The notes beneath the pieces are model-generated. The model saw only the letters and a list, made by a program, of their open reading frames with translations. It did not search any database and had not been told where the DNA came from. Positions 51,903 to 60,648 of a stretch of DNA of 63,454 bases are shown one piece after another (positions within the stretch are counted from its first letter, which is position 1; the number at the start of each line of letters is the position of its first letter). A program made the translations under genes and the position numbers. This DNA is from Paramesorhizobium endophyticum (lineage in GTDB: Bacteria; Pseudomonadota; Alphaproteobacteria; Rhizobiales; Rhizobiaceae), in contig NZ_BMHH01000022.1 in assembly GCF_014640615.1 (NCBI RefSeq), forward strand, positions 1 to 63,454, written 5' to 3'.

Positions 51903-53170
51903 TGAGTGCCCTTCACTCTCGTGGGCCGCGAGGCACCCCCCTCTGCCCTGCCGGACATCTCCCCCACAAGGGGGGAGATTGGGCCTTCATAGACGCGCGG
52001 CACCAATCGCTGACCTCGCAGGATGAGGGCGGAGCGTCGTGTCAGCCAATCTCCCCCCCCGTGGGGGAGATGCCCGGCAGGGCAGAGGGGGGTACCTTGC
52101 GCCGCCGCTTCCATTTCAATGTGAAAAGCTCAAGCGCCGGTTCAGATGATAAAGAGCGACCTTCCAGTAGCCCTCATCCTGAGGTGCGAGCGCAGCGAGC
52201 CTCGAAGGGCGACGGCGACAGCCACCCCCTCTATCGAATTGATATCGGCGTCTGCACCTATCGCCGCCCGGAACTGGAGGCGACGCTCATCTCGCTCGGG
52301 CGGCTGGCGGTTCCGGCGGATTGCAGCATCCGCGTCATTGTAGCCGACAATGATGTCACCCCGAGCGCGAAGGAGCGTGTGGTCAAGCTCGCCGCTACGC
52401 TACCCTTCGAAATTACCTATGTTCACTGCCCCGCCTCGAATATCTCCATTGCGCGCAATGCCTGTCTCGATACGAGCGATGGCGATTTTCTTGCTTTCAT
52501 CGATGATGATGAAACGGCGTCGGAGAACTGGCTGGCTGCGTTACTTGCCATCGCTAAGGAGACGAAAGCCGATGCCGTGCTGGGGCCGGTTCAGGCCATT
52601 TATGAGCCCCAAGCGCCGCGCTGGATGCGCAAGGGGGATTTTCACTCGACCTTTCCGGTCTGGGTGAAAGGCGAAATCCGCACCGGCTATACCTGCAACG
52701 TGCTTTTGCGGCGTGCTTCGCCTGCAGTTGCCGGACGGCGTTTCAGCCTGGCGCTGGGACGCAGCGGCGGGGAGGATACGCAATATTTCTCCGAACTCCA
52801 TGAGGCAGGCGGCAGGATCGCCTTTGCGCCCGAGGCCTGGGTGCATGAGCCGGTGCCGGAAGGCCGGGCGCGGTTTTCATGGCTCGCCAAACGGCGGTTC
52901 CGTTTCGGGCAGACGCATGGCCGGCTGCTTCAACGCAATGCGGCGGGCTTCGGCCTTGTGAGGCAATTGGCCCTCGCTACCGCCAAAGCCGCTTACAGCT
53001 TCGGCGCGGCGCTTCTCACCCTGTTCTCTTCCACGCATCGCAACCGCTCCATCCTGCGCGGCGTCATGCATGTGGGCGTCGTCAGCGGCCTGATCGGCAT
53101 CCGGGAAATCCAGCAATATGGCAAGCCCGCCATCGTGCCCTCAGGCGGAGGCAAGTCCCGTGCAACCTGA
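51902..53170 (+). CDS. exoM: Succinoglycan glycosyltransferase ExoM (GT2) with repeat-derived N-terminal extension
   Basis: From the coupled ATG 51902 the frame has 422 residues; the ExoM-like domain begins only at about residue 111, with YRIDIGVCTYRRPELEATLI. It continues RVIVADNDVTPSAKERV, NISIARNACLDTSDGDFLAF and IDDDETASENWLA, and EIRTGYTCNVLLRR. The first 110 or so codons are two repeats in a row (family B copy 2 and a short REP-like element). ExoM itself should be about 310 residues. Translation may instead start at ATG 52070 or GTG 52184, both in frame and inside the repeats. ExoM adds a beta-1,4-glucose in S. meliloti. Confidence 0.85.
   Translation: MSALHSRGPRGTPLCPAGHLPHKGGDWAFIDARHQSLTSQDEGGASCQPISPPVGEMPGRAEGGTLRRRFHFNVKSSSAGSDDKERPSSSPHPEVRAQRASKGDGDSHPLYRIDIGVCTYRRPELEATLISLGRLAVPADCSIRVIVADNDVTPSAKERVVKLAATLPFEITYVHCPASNISIARNACLDTSDGDFLAFIDDDETASENWLAALLAIAKETKADAVLGPVQAIYEPQAPRWMRKGDFHSTFPVWVKGEIRTGYTCNVLLRRASPAVAGRRFSLALGRSGGEDTQYFSELHEAGGRIAFAPEAWVHEPVPEGRARFSWLAKRRFRFGQTHGRLLQRNAAGFGLVRQLALATAKAAYSFGAALLTLFSSTHRNRSILRGVMHVGVVSGLIGIREIQQYGKPAIVPSGGGKSRAT
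51932..52096. repeat. MITE-like inverted repeat, family B, copy 2 (inside exoM frame)
   Basis: Arms at 51932-51982 and 52046-52096 begin and end with GGCACCCCCCTCTGCCCTGC or its inverse. The interior (CAATCGCTGACCTCGCAGG, then GGAGCGTCGTGTCAG) is nearly identical to copy 3 at 57499. Confidence 0.88.
52166..52212. repeat. Short REP-like element inside the exoM frame
   Basis: CATCCTGAGGTGCGAGCGCA followed by GCGAGCCTCGAAGG folds on itself. It is read in frame as PHPEVRAQRASKG, a peptide commonly seen where this Hyphomicrobiales intergenic repeat is translated. Confidence 0.75.
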
Positions 53171-54095
53171 CGTCAGCTTCATCATCGCCGCCTATAATGC
53201 GGAAGATACGATCGCCCGGGCCATCGAAAGCGCGCTGGCGCAGGAGGGCGTGATCGTCGAGGTGATCGTCGCCAATGACCGCTCCACCGACCGCACGGAG
53301 GCCATCGCCGCGTCCTATCCCAATACACGCGTCGTCACCCTGCCCAGGAACAGCGGCCCCGGCGGCGCGCGCAATGCGGCCCTCGATGTGGCGAAGGGCC
53401 GCTGGGTCGCGGTGCTCGACGCTGATGATGCGGTCCTGCCTGATCGCATGGCGCGGATGATCGCACGGGCCGAGAAGGCTGGCGCGCAGGCGGTGGTGGA
53501 CAATATCGAGGTGGTGCCCGAGGGCGAGACGAGCGGGGAGCGGATGTTCCCGCCCGGGCGGCTGGAAAAGATCGAGCGGATCAGCCTGGCGGACTTCATC
53601 GGATCGAACCTCGTTTTCAGGTCCACCTTCAATTTCGGCTATATGAAGCCGGTTTTCGAGCGCGCGTTTCTGGAGACGCATGGGTTTCGCTATGACGAGG
53701 CCTTGCGCATCGGCGAGGACTACATCTTCCTGGCATCCGTGCTGGCGAAGGGCGGAAAGCTCATCGTCGAGCCCATAGCGGGATATGTCTATCACTTACG
53801 CGCGGGCTCGATTTCCCGTGTCCTCGAAATGCACCATGTCGTTTCCATGCTGGAGGCGGACAGGAAATTTCTGGCAAGCTTCGAACTCGACGCCGGGACG
53901 CGGGCGGCGCAGGCGCGGCGGACGCGCAGCCTCGAGGAGGCGCGGTCCTTCCTCGCGCTGGTCCATCACATCAAGCGCCGGTCATTCAGGGACATTGTCA
54001 AGGTGGCGGTGAGCGACCCGCTGGCGCTGCGGCATCTTTCGATGCCCATCGCGGTGCGGCTGAAACGGCTCATGCCGCTGGGGCAGGCAGGTTAG
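53160..54095 (+). CDS. exoO: Succinoglycan glycosyltransferase ExoO (GT2)
   Basis: A 311-residue GT-A protein: [52 protein letters not shown] and [17 protein letters not shown] (DxD). [17 protein letters not shown] and [17 protein letters not shown] follow. ExoO adds the first beta-1,6-glucose of the side chain in S. meliloti. The GTG at 53160 has GGAGG about 8 bases before it and overlaps the exoM stop; ATG 53118 is in frame. It shares GT2 subtype features with exoU, so the two names could be exchanged; order next to exoN favours exoO. Confidence 0.88.
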   Translation: MQPDVSFIIAAYNAEDTIARAIESALAQEGVIVEVIVANDRSTDRTEAIAASYPNTRVVTLPRNSGPGGARNAALDVAKGRWVAVLDADDAVLPDRMARMIARAEKAGAQAVVDNIEVVPEGETSGERMFPPGRLEKIERISLADFIGSNLVFRSTFNFGYMKPVFERAFLETHGFRYDEALRIGEDYIFLASVLAKGGKLIVEPIAGYVYHLRAGSISRVLEMHHVVSMLEADRKFLASFELDAGTRAAQARRTRSLEEARSFLALVHHIKRRSFRDIVKVAVSDPLALRHLSMPIAVRLKRLMPLGQAG

Positions 54096-54195
54096 GGGAA
54101 TTACAAAACGAGAAGCGAGGCAATCGCTCGGGGAATTGGGTGGCGGGGTTTTGAACAGCAATCGCATTTCTACGCTCGAACGAAAGGACATTTCG

Positions 54196-55095
54196 ATGAA
54201 GAACGTCAAGAAAGCCGTCATACCCGTTGCCGGTCTGGGCACGCGGTTTCTCCCCGCGACGAAATCAACGCCCAAGGAACTGCTGACCATCGTGGATCGC
54301 CCGGTGGTGCAATATGCCGTCGATGAAGCCTTCGAGGCGGGCATCGAGCACATCGTCTTCGTGACCGGCCGCAACAAGGGCGCGATCGAGGATTATTTCG
54401 ATATCCAGCCGGAACTCATCTCGACGCTGACGGAATCGGGGAAGTTCGAGCAGCTCGCCTCGCTGCAGCGGCTGCTGCCGAAAGCGGGAAGCATGAGCTT
54501 CGTCCGCCAGCAATCGCCGCTCGGCCTCGGCCATGCGGTCTGGTGCGCGCGCGACGTCATCGGCGACGAACCGTTCGCGCTGCTTCTGCCAGACATGGTC
54601 ACCTTCGGTGCGCGCGGCTGCCTGGCGGGCATGGCCGAACTGTATAGCCGCACCGGCGGCAATCTGATCGCGGTGGAGGAATGCGATCCCTCCGACACGG
54701 GCAAATATGGCATCGTCGCCAGGGGGCGGGATATCGGCAAGGGGTTTGAGATTACCGGCATGGTGGAGAAGCCTGCTCCCGCAGTTGCTCCGTCCAACTA
54801 TTACATCAACGGGCGCTATATCCTGCAGCCGGAGATCTTCGACATATTGGAGCGGCAGGAGCGCGGCGCGGGCAATGAAATCCAGCTGACCGACGCCATG
54901 CTGAATCTCTCGGGGAAGCAGGAATTCTTCGCCTATCCCTTCGAAGGCCGCACCTTCGACTGCGGATCGAAGGAGGGCTTCATCGAGGCCAATGTGGCCT
55001 TCGCGCTGGCGCGGGCGGATATCAGCGGCAAGGTTTTCGAGCCGCTGCGCAACATCATCCTCGCCCACGAACCGGCCGTCGAAGCGGCGGCATAA
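54196..55095 (+). CDS. exoN: UTP-glucose-1-phosphate uridylyltransferase ExoN
   Basis: A 299-residue GalU-type enzyme: [20 protein letters not shown] followed by [54 protein letters not shown] and FDCGSKEGF. It makes UDP-glucose for the seven glucosyl additions. ATG 54196 follows AAAGGA by about 8 bases; the frame extends upstream to 54136 without family similarity. exoP follows after a hairpin. Confidence 0.94.
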   Translation: MKNVKKAVIPVAGLGTRFLPATKSTPKELLTIVDRPVVQYAVDEAFEAGIEHIVFVTGRNKGAIEDYFDIQPELISTLTESGKFEQLASLQRLLPKAGSMSFVRQQSPLGLGHAVWCARDVIGDEPFALLLPDMVTFGARGCLAGMAELYSRTGGNLIAVEECDPSDTGKYGIVARGRDIGKGFEITGMVEKPAPAVAPSNYYINGRYILQPEIFDILERQERGAGNEIQLTDAMLNLSGKQEFFAYPFEGRTFDCGSKEGFIEANVAFALARADISGKVFEPLRNIILAHEPAVEAAA

Positions 55096-55109
55096 ACTAC
55101 CTGCCCGCG

Positions 55110-55131
55110 CGGCCCGCATTGCGGCGGGCCG
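55110..55131 (+). terminator. Stem-loop between exoN and exoP
   Basis: CGGCCCGC, a 6-base loop, and GCGGGCCG, extendable by flanking GCG pairs. Only a weak T-rich tail (CTCTTCGTTT) follows some bases later, so it may be a partial terminator that lowers exoP expression. Confidence 0.45.
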
Positions 55132-55171
55132 TGCGCTCTTCGTTTAATTTGCATATGGAATTGGCGGTATC

Positions 55172-57475
55172 ATGCACCAGGGCAATCTTCCGAGGTTCGC
55201 GGTCAATGCGAAGGGGCAGCCGGATGCCGACAGTTTCATCGATATCGAGCATTTGCTCGCCATGGCGCGGCGCCAGGCAAAGACGGTCGCCATCGTCGCG
55301 GCGCTCGGGCTGCTGCTCGGCATCGTCAGCCTGATCTTCTCGACATCCTATTACACGGCCTCGACAAGCATCCTGCTCGACGACAATCTCGGCAAGCTCG
55401 CCGACGAGCCGTCCCCCGCGCCGGCCAATGCGCAGACCGACGCGATGATCCTGAGCCAGATCGCCATCCTCAAATCGGCGGAATTGGCGGGGAAGGTGGT
55501 GGACCGGGAGAAGCTGACCGAAAACCAGGCCTTCATGAACCCGCCGCGCTCGCTCGTCTCCCGCATCAAGGGCATGGTGCGGGGCATCATCGGCATGTTC
55601 GGCGGCGGGGCCGGTCCGGCGGCGGATCCGTCCAATCCGGCGGCGCGCCGCGGTTTGGCCGCTTCATTGCTCCAGAAAAGCCTCAATGTGGAGCGGCAAG
55701 GACGCAGCTTTGTCATAGATTTGAGCTTTACATCCAAAGATCCCGACCTTGCCGGGCGGATTGCGCGGGCTTATGCCGATGTCTATCTCGCCGACCAGCT
55801 CGACGCCAATTTCGATGCGACGCAGCGGGCGACTGTCTGGCTGCAGGACCGGCTGGTGGATTTGCGGACGAGCTCGCAGCAGGCGGCGCTGGAGGTGGAG
55901 CGGTTCAGGGCGGCGAACGGCCTGACCTCCGCCAAGGGCGCGCTCGTCTCGGAACAGCAGCTTTCGGATCTGAACAGCCAGTATATTCTGACGCAGGCCG
56001 ATACGGCGCGGACGCTTGCCCAGTACAACCAGCTGAAATCCATCGTCGATGGCGGTCCGGAAGCGGCGGTCAACAATGCCGCCGTGCTGTCCGAGCAGGG
56101 CAACGCCTCGGTGATCGCGCCGCTCAGGACCCGCTATCTGACGATCAGCAAACGCATACAGGAAATCACCGGCCAGTTCGGCGAAGATCACCCGCAAGCC
56201 GTCAGCCTACGCACCGAACAGCAGGAGGTCGCGCGGCAGATCTTCCAGGAAATCCGGCAGATGATGGAAAGCGCGCGCAACCAGTATGAGGTGGCGCAGG
56301 CGCGTGAAACCTCGCTCCGGGACAGTTTGGAGAAAGCGACCGGCGCGACCTCCACGGCGAACCAGTCCCTCGTGCAATTGCGGGAGCTGGAGCAGCGGTC
56401 CCAGGCGCTAGGCGATCTCTACCAGACTTATCTCAAGCGCTATCAGGAGGCGTCGCAGCAGCAGACCTTCCCCATCGCCAAGGCGCGGATCATCTCGGTG
56501 GCGTCGAAGCCGACCGATCCGTCGAGCCCGAAGCGGACCATGGTGCTGGCGGGATCGCTGCTTCTCGGCCTCTTCGCCGGGGCCGGCATCGGGGCATGGC
56601 GGGAATTCCGCGAGCGATTCTTCCGGGTGGGTGAGGAAGTGAGGGGGGTATTGGGGGTGAAATTCCTCGGCTATCTCCCCCTCATTGGAGGGCAGGGAGA
56701 GGTAAAACCCGACGATCAAGGGCGCCCGCCGCGCGTCACCAACATGATGCGCATCGCCATCGAGGCTCCCGCCTCCGCCTTCGCCGAAACGCTGCGCAAC
56801 GCCAAGATCGCCGCCGATGTGGTGCTGCAGGGACAGAAGGCGAAGGTGATCGGAATCGTCTCCGTCCTGCCCGACGAGGGCAAATCCACGGTCGCCGCCA
56901 ATTTCGCCGGACTCCTCGCCGCCAATGGTGCAAGGACGCTGCTCATCGATGGCGATTTGCGCGACCCGGGCCTGACGCGAGCCTTGTCGCTGACGCGCCA
57001 GAAAGGGCTTGTCGAGGTGCTCGTCGGTGAATTGCCCTGGCAGAGCGCGGTGAAAGTGGACGGCAAGACCAAGCTCGCCATCCTGCCGACGGTGGTGCCG
57101 CGCCATCTCTCGCACACTAGCGAACTCATATCTTCGCTGGCTATGAAGACGCTTCTGGCGGAGGCGCGCGAGGTCTTCGACTATATCGTCGTCGATCTTC
57201 CGCCGCTCGGGCCGGTGGTGGACGCCAAGGCCTTCGCGCCGCTCGCGGACGCCTTCCTCATGGTGGCCGAATGGGGCGTCACGCCGCGTGCGCTCGTCAA
57301 ATCGACCTTGCAGGCGGAAGGCCATATCCAGTCGAAAGTGCTGGGCCTCATCCTCAACAAGACCGATATGCGCGGCCTGGCGAAATACAGCTCCTATGGC
57401 AGCTCGGAATATTTCATGGAGCGCTACGCGAATTATTATCTGGACGATGCCAACGCCGCTTCTTCGAGGGGTTAG
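55172..57475 (+). CDS. exoP: Chain-length regulator and tyrosine autokinase ExoP (Wzc type)
   Basis: A 767-residue inner-membrane protein. Wzz domain with TM1 at about 38-58, coiled-coil periplasmic part (200-430), a Pro-rich motif PTDPSSPKR at 447-455 and TM2 at about 457-474. The cytoplasmic BY-kinase has Walker A SVLPDEGKST (564-573), Walker A' LIDGDLRDP (591-599) and Walker B YIVVDLPP (671-678). A tyrosine cluster (residues 739, 742, 747, 752, 755, 756) ends the protein. It controls polymerisation with ExoQ and ExoT. ATG 55172 is the only sensible start. Confidence 0.94.
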   Translation: MHQGNLPRFAVNAKGQPDADSFIDIEHLLAMARRQAKTVAIVAALGLLLGIVSLIFSTSYYTASTSILLDDNLGKLADEPSPAPANAQTDAMILSQIAILKSAELAGKVVDREKLTENQAFMNPPRSLVSRIKGMVRGIIGMFGGGAGPAADPSNPAARRGLAASLLQKSLNVERQGRSFVIDLSFTSKDPDLAGRIARAYADVYLADQLDANFDATQRATVWLQDRLVDLRTSSQQAALEVERFRAANGLTSAKGALVSEQQLSDLNSQYILTQADTARTLAQYNQLKSIVDGGPEAAVNNAAVLSEQGNASVIAPLRTRYLTISKRIQEITGQFGEDHPQAVSLRTEQQEVARQIFQEIRQMMESARNQYEVAQARETSLRDSLEKATGATSTANQSLVQLRELEQRSQALGDLYQTYLKRYQEASQQQTFPIAKARIISVASKPTDPSSPKRTMVLAGSLLLGLFAGAGIGAWREFRERFFRVGEEVRGVLGVKFLGYLPLIGGQGEVKPDDQGRPPRVTNMMRIAIEAPASAFAETLRNAKIAADVVLQGQKAKVIGIVSVLPDEGKSTVAANFAGLLAANGARTLLIDGDLRDPGLTRALSLTRQKGLVEVLVGELPWQSAVKVDGKTKLAILPTVVPRHLSHTSELISSLAMKTLLAEAREVFDYIVVDLPPLGPVVDAKAFAPLADAFLMVAEWGVTPRALVKSTLQAEGHIQSKVLGLILNKTDMRGLAKYSSYGSSEYFMERYANYYLDDANAASSRG

Positions 57476-57498
57476 ACGGAAACGTTGGCAGGACAGTA

Positions 57499-57626
57499 AC
57501 CCCCTCTGCCCTGCCGGGCATCTCCCCCACAAGGGGGGAGATGGGGCCTTCATAGGCACGCAGCACCAATCGCAGACCTCGCAGGATGAGGGCGGAGCGT
57601 CGTGTCAGCTAATCTCCCCCCTTGTG
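57499..57626. repeat. MITE-like inverted repeat, family B, copy 3, right arm truncated
   Basis: The left arm (57499-57543) and interior match copy 2 almost base for base, but the right arm stops after CTAATCTCCCCCCTTGTG and passes straight into coding-type sequence of a uracil-DNA-glycosylase remnant. It begins 24 bases after exoP. Confidence 0.85.
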
Positions 57627-57916
57627 AAGCCGACCGCCGGCGAGGTCAAGCGCTATCGCTGGTGGCTGGAAAAGAACTCGACTTCGTTCACCCCCATCTC
57701 GTGGTGGCGCTCGGGGCCACGGCGGCGCTGGCGCTCGCCGGGCGGGCGACGCCCATCGGGCGCAATCGCGGGCCGTTCGATTTCGGCGGGCGCGCGGGGT
57801 ACATCACCGTTCATCCCTCCTATCTTCTGCGTGTGCCGGACGAGACGGCGCGGCACCAGGCCTATACAGAGTTCGTCGCGGACCTCGAGCGCATCCGCGC
57901 GCTTGCGCGGAGTTAA
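57627..57916 (+). pseudogene. C-terminal remnant of a UdgX-type uracil-DNA glycosylase
   Basis: The first frame reads KPTAGEVKRYRWWLE, then shifts at the A-run 57670-57673 into ELDFVHPHLVVALGATAALA, RGPFDFGGRAGYITVHPSYL and RVPDETARHQAYTEFVADLE to a stop at 57916. This is the last third of UdgX-family proteins, with the conserved VALGATA and TVHPSYLLR motifs. The N-terminal iron-sulphur part is missing and repeat B copy 3 abuts the break. One A seems to have been lost. Confidence 0.75.
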
Positions 57917-57917
57917 A

Positions 57918-58020
57918 GCATGTCTCCCAAAAGTGGGAACCGGTTTTGGGGTAAAGACATGCGCAAAAACAAAAACTTAAAGCGTGTTCCATGAATGCGA
58001 TAAAATGCAACACGCTTTAG
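57918..58020. repeat. REP-like palindromes, family F, copy 3
   Basis: GCATGTCTCCCAAAAGTGGG and CCGGTTTTGGGG...GACATGC (57918-57962), then TTAAAGCGTGTT...AACACGCTTTAG (57978-58020). It is a compound palindrome of a type frequent between genes in Hyphomicrobiales. Confidence 0.7.
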
Positions 58021-58058
58021 AGCGGTTTTTCCTTTGACGGAATCAAAGAAAAAAGCGG
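58021..58058. terminator. Bidirectional terminator-like hairpin between the UdgX remnant and betC
   Basis: TTTTTcCTTTGA, CGGAA, TCAAAGaAAAAA: a T-rich arm pairs with an A-rich arm, so each strand ends in a T-run. It lies between convergent transcription units. Confidence 0.55.
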
Positions 58059-58068
58059 TAGGCTCCAC

Positions 58069-59583
58069 CTACTCTCCCCTTGGATAGCGCTGGTTTTCTT
58101 CCAGCACGTTCAGGTCCATGTGGTTGCGCATGTAGCGCTCGGAGGCCTTTTGCAGCGGCTGGTAGTCCCAGGGGTAGTAAGCGCCGTTGCGCAGGGCCTT
58201 GTAGACGACCCAGCGGCGCGCCTGGCTTTCGCGCACCGCCGCATCGAAGGCATCGAGGTTCCAGCGCTCCCGAACCTGTTTCTCAAGCGAAGCCAGGGTT
58301 TCGCTATGGGCAATATCGTCGGCGAGATTGGTCAGTTCGCGCGGGTCGGCTTCGAGATCGAACAGCAGCGGTTGGTCTTCGTTGCAGACAGTCAGCTTGT
58401 AGCGCCCGTCGCGGATGGCGACGAGCGGCGCGATGGAGCCTTCGGCGGCATATTCCATCGGAACCGGCGCGCGGGTTGCCGTTCCATCGACAAGGCCGGT
58501 GAGATCCTCGCCATCGGTCCAGCGTTTCAGCGAGGTGATATCGAGATCGGCGAGGGCGCAGAGCGTCGGCGTCACGTCGAGCGTCGAAACCGGCGTGTCG
58601 ATGCGGGCAGGGGCCCAGCCGGGGGCCGCGATCATCAGCGGCACGCGCGCGGAGCCCTCGAAGAACGACATCTTGAACCATTGGCCGCGCTCGCCCAGCA
58701 TGTCGCCATGGTCGGAGACGAAGAGGATGATCGTGTTTTCCTCCATGCGCGCCCGCTTGAGCACGTCGAGGATTTCGCCGATCTTCTCGTCAACATAGGA
58801 GATGTTGGCGAAATAGCCGCGCCGCGCCCGCCGGATATGCTCAGGGGTGATATCGAAGGCTTTATGGTCGCAAGCCTCCAGAAGCCGCTTCGAATGCGGG
58901 TCGATCTCGTCGAAGGGCAGCGCAGGCACTTCCGGATCGAGGGCCGGGCAATCTTCGTAGTAATCCCAGAATTTGCGCCGCGCCACATAGGGGTCGTGCG
59001 GGTGGGTGAAGCTGGCCGTCAGGCACCAGGGGCGGTCGTCCAGCCTGCGCGAGAGGTCGTAGAGCTTGCGGGTCGCGTGATAGGCGACCTCGTCATCATA
59101 TTCCATCTGGTTGGTGATTTCGGCGACGCCAGCGCCGGTCACCGAGCCGAGATTGTGGTACCACCAGTCGATGCGCTCGCCGGGCTTGGTGTAGTCGGGC
59201 GTCCAGCCGAAATCGGCGGGGTAGATATCCGTCGTCAACCGCTCCTCGAAGCCGTGCAGCTGGTCGGGGCCGACGAAATGCATCTTGCCCGACAGCGCCG
59301 TGTGATAGCCCGCCGAGCGCAAATGGTGGGCATAGGTGGGGATGTCGGAGGCGAACTCCGCCGCATTGTCATAGACCCGCGTGCGGCTGGGCAATTGACC
59401 GGACATGAAGGATGCGCGCGCCGGGGCGCAGAGCGGGCTCGCGGTATAGGCATTGGCGAAACGCACGGAACGCTCCGCCAGCGCCTTCAGATGCGGCGCA
59501 TGGAGGAAATCGGCGGGACCATCGGGGAAGAGAGTTCCGTTGAACTGGTCCGCCATGAGAATGAGGATATTCGGACGCGCCAC
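58069..59583 (-). CDS. betC: Choline-sulfatase
   Basis: A 504-residue arylsulfatase-fold enzyme. PNILILMADQFNGTLFPDG carries metal-binding Asp; YTASPLCAPARASFMSG is the sulfatase signature CxPxR, with the Cys that becomes formylglycine at about residue 52; FVSDHGDMLGERG is the second metal site. ALRNGAYYPWDYQPLQ at the C-terminus is typical of BetC. It frees choline from choline-O-sulfate, for use as carbon source or for glycine betaine. The start is a GTG at 59583 with AGGAGA 8 bases upstream. choX is next on the same strand. Confidence 0.92.
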   Translation of the reverse strand: MARPNILILMADQFNGTLFPDGPADFLHAPHLKALAERSVRFANAYTASPLCAPARASFMSGQLPSRTRVYDNAAEFASDIPTYAHHLRSAGYHTALSGKMHFVGPDQLHGFEERLTTDIYPADFGWTPDYTKPGERIDWWYHNLGSVTGAGVAEITNQMEYDDEVAYHATRKLYDLSRRLDDRPWCLTASFTHPHDPYVARRKFWDYYEDCPALDPEVPALPFDEIDPHSKRLLEACDHKAFDITPEHIRRARRGYFANISYVDEKIGEILDVLKRARMEENTIILFVSDHGDMLGERGQWFKMSFFEGSARVPLMIAAPGWAPARIDTPVSTLDVTPTLCALADLDITSLKRWTDGEDLTGLVDGTATRAPVPMEYAAEGSIAPLVAIRDGRYKLTVCNEDQPLLFDLEADPRELTNLADDIAHSETLASLEKQVRERWNLDAFDAAVRESQARRWVVYKALRNGAYYPWDYQPLQKASERYMRNHMDLNVLEENQRYPRGE

Positions 59584-59634
59584 GCGCTGGTCTCCTGAAT
59601 GCTGAATGGGAATGTTCTGATGGAGGCGCGGGGC

Positions 59635-59669
59635 AACCCCCCTCTGCCCTGCCGGGCAGAGGGGGGTGC
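59635..59669. repeat. Family B minimal derivative, copy 4
   Basis: AACCCCCCTCTGCCCTGCC followed by GGGCAGAGGGGGGTGC: the two outermost ends of family B fused, with the interior deleted. It lies between choX and betC. Confidence 0.75.
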
Positions 59670-59694
59670 TGCCTCGCAAACGCCCAATATTTAC

Positions 59695-60648
59695 TTAAAT
59701 CCCCAGCCCCGCCTTCACCGCCTCCGCACCCGGCTTGCCATCCGCCGTCGTGACGCCTGCGAGCCAGCCGTCCAGCACCTTCGGGTTGGCCTTGATCCAG
59801 GCCCTCGCCGCCGCCTTCGCGTCCTCGCCGTCGAGGATATCGCCCATCAGGGTGTTTTCCATGCCGATGTCGAATTTCAGGTTTTTAAAGAACGCCGCCG
59901 CGTTGGGGCATTTCGCGCTCCAGCCGGTGCGGGCCAGCGTGTAGACTTCCGCGCCGCCGAAGTTCGGGCCGAAATAATCGTCGCCGCCCGAGAGATAGGT
60001 GATCGGGAACTTCTCGTTCATGGGATGGGGCGCCCAGGCGAGGAAGACGATGCCGCTTTTGTCTTTCGCGGCGCGCTCGGCCTGCGCCAGCATGGCCTGC
60101 TCGCCGGATTCGACCAGCGTCCAGCCGTCGAGGCCGAACTTGCCGGAGCCAAGGATCTTGCGGATGTTCTCATTGGCGGGCGCGCCCGGCTCGATGCCAT
60201 AGATCTTCCTGCCGAATTCATCGCCATGCTTGGCGAGATCCGCCAGATCCTTCACGCCCTTTTCGGCCATGTATGTGGGCACCGCGAGGGTGAACTTCGC
60301 GCCTTCCAGATTCCTGGTGAGCACTTCGGCGGCCTTGGCGGCGTTCAGATCATCGATGAACGACTTCTGCGCCGGCATCCAGTTGCCGAGAAAGACGTCG
60401 ATCTCGCCGCTCTTCATGGCCTGGTAGCCGATGGGCACGGAGAGGCTCTTGATGTCGGCCTGATAGCCCAGCGCATCCAGCAGGACGGAAGCGACCGCGT
60501 TGGTGGCGGTGATGTCGGTCCAGCCGGGATCGCTCATGCGGATCGTCTTGCAGGCGGCATCGTCCGCAGCCTCGGCGGCGGTGGTGAGAGCGGCCACGCA
60601 AAGCAAAAACCCGGTCGTGATCCGGCGCAGGCGAGAAAATGTCTTCAT
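59695..60648 (-). CDS. choX: Choline/betaine ABC-transporter substrate-binding protein ChoX
   Basis: A 317-residue periplasmic protein. The signal peptide is TGFLLCVAALTTAAEA; the mature protein opens CKTIRMSDPGWTDITATNAV and continues IGYQAMKSGEIDVFLGNWMP, EPGAPANENIRKIL and LVESGEQAMLAQ, as in ChoX-type (OpuAC) binding proteins with an aromatic choline cage. ATG 60648 follows AGGGGA. The permease and ATPase genes (choW, choV) are not in the window on the upstream side; they might be elsewhere. Together with betC it suggests uptake of choline and breakdown of choline sulfate. Confidence 0.9.
   Translation of the reverse strand: MKTFSRLRRITTGFLLCVAALTTAAEAADDAACKTIRMSDPGWTDITATNAVASVLLDALGYQADIKSLSVPIGYQAMKSGEIDVFLGNWMPAQKSFIDDLNAAKAAEVLTRNLEGAKFTLAVPTYMAEKGVKDLADLAKHGDEFGRKIYGIEPGAPANENIRKILGSGKFGLDGWTLVESGEQAMLAQAERAAKDKSGIVFLAWAPHPMNEKFPITYLSGGDDYFGPNFGGAEVYTLARTGWSAKCPNAAAFFKNLKFDIGMENTLMGDILDGEDAKAAARAWIKANPKVLDGWLAGVTTADGKPGAEAVKAGLGI

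Noticed and set aside
58120-59598. 492-codon open frame on the plus strand
   Set aside because: Antisense to betC, which has clear catalytic motifs; no recognisable protein in this frame.
45705-59669. Family B copies considered as a CRISPR array
   Set aside because: Copies are kilobases apart, palindromic over their full length, and lack regular spacers.
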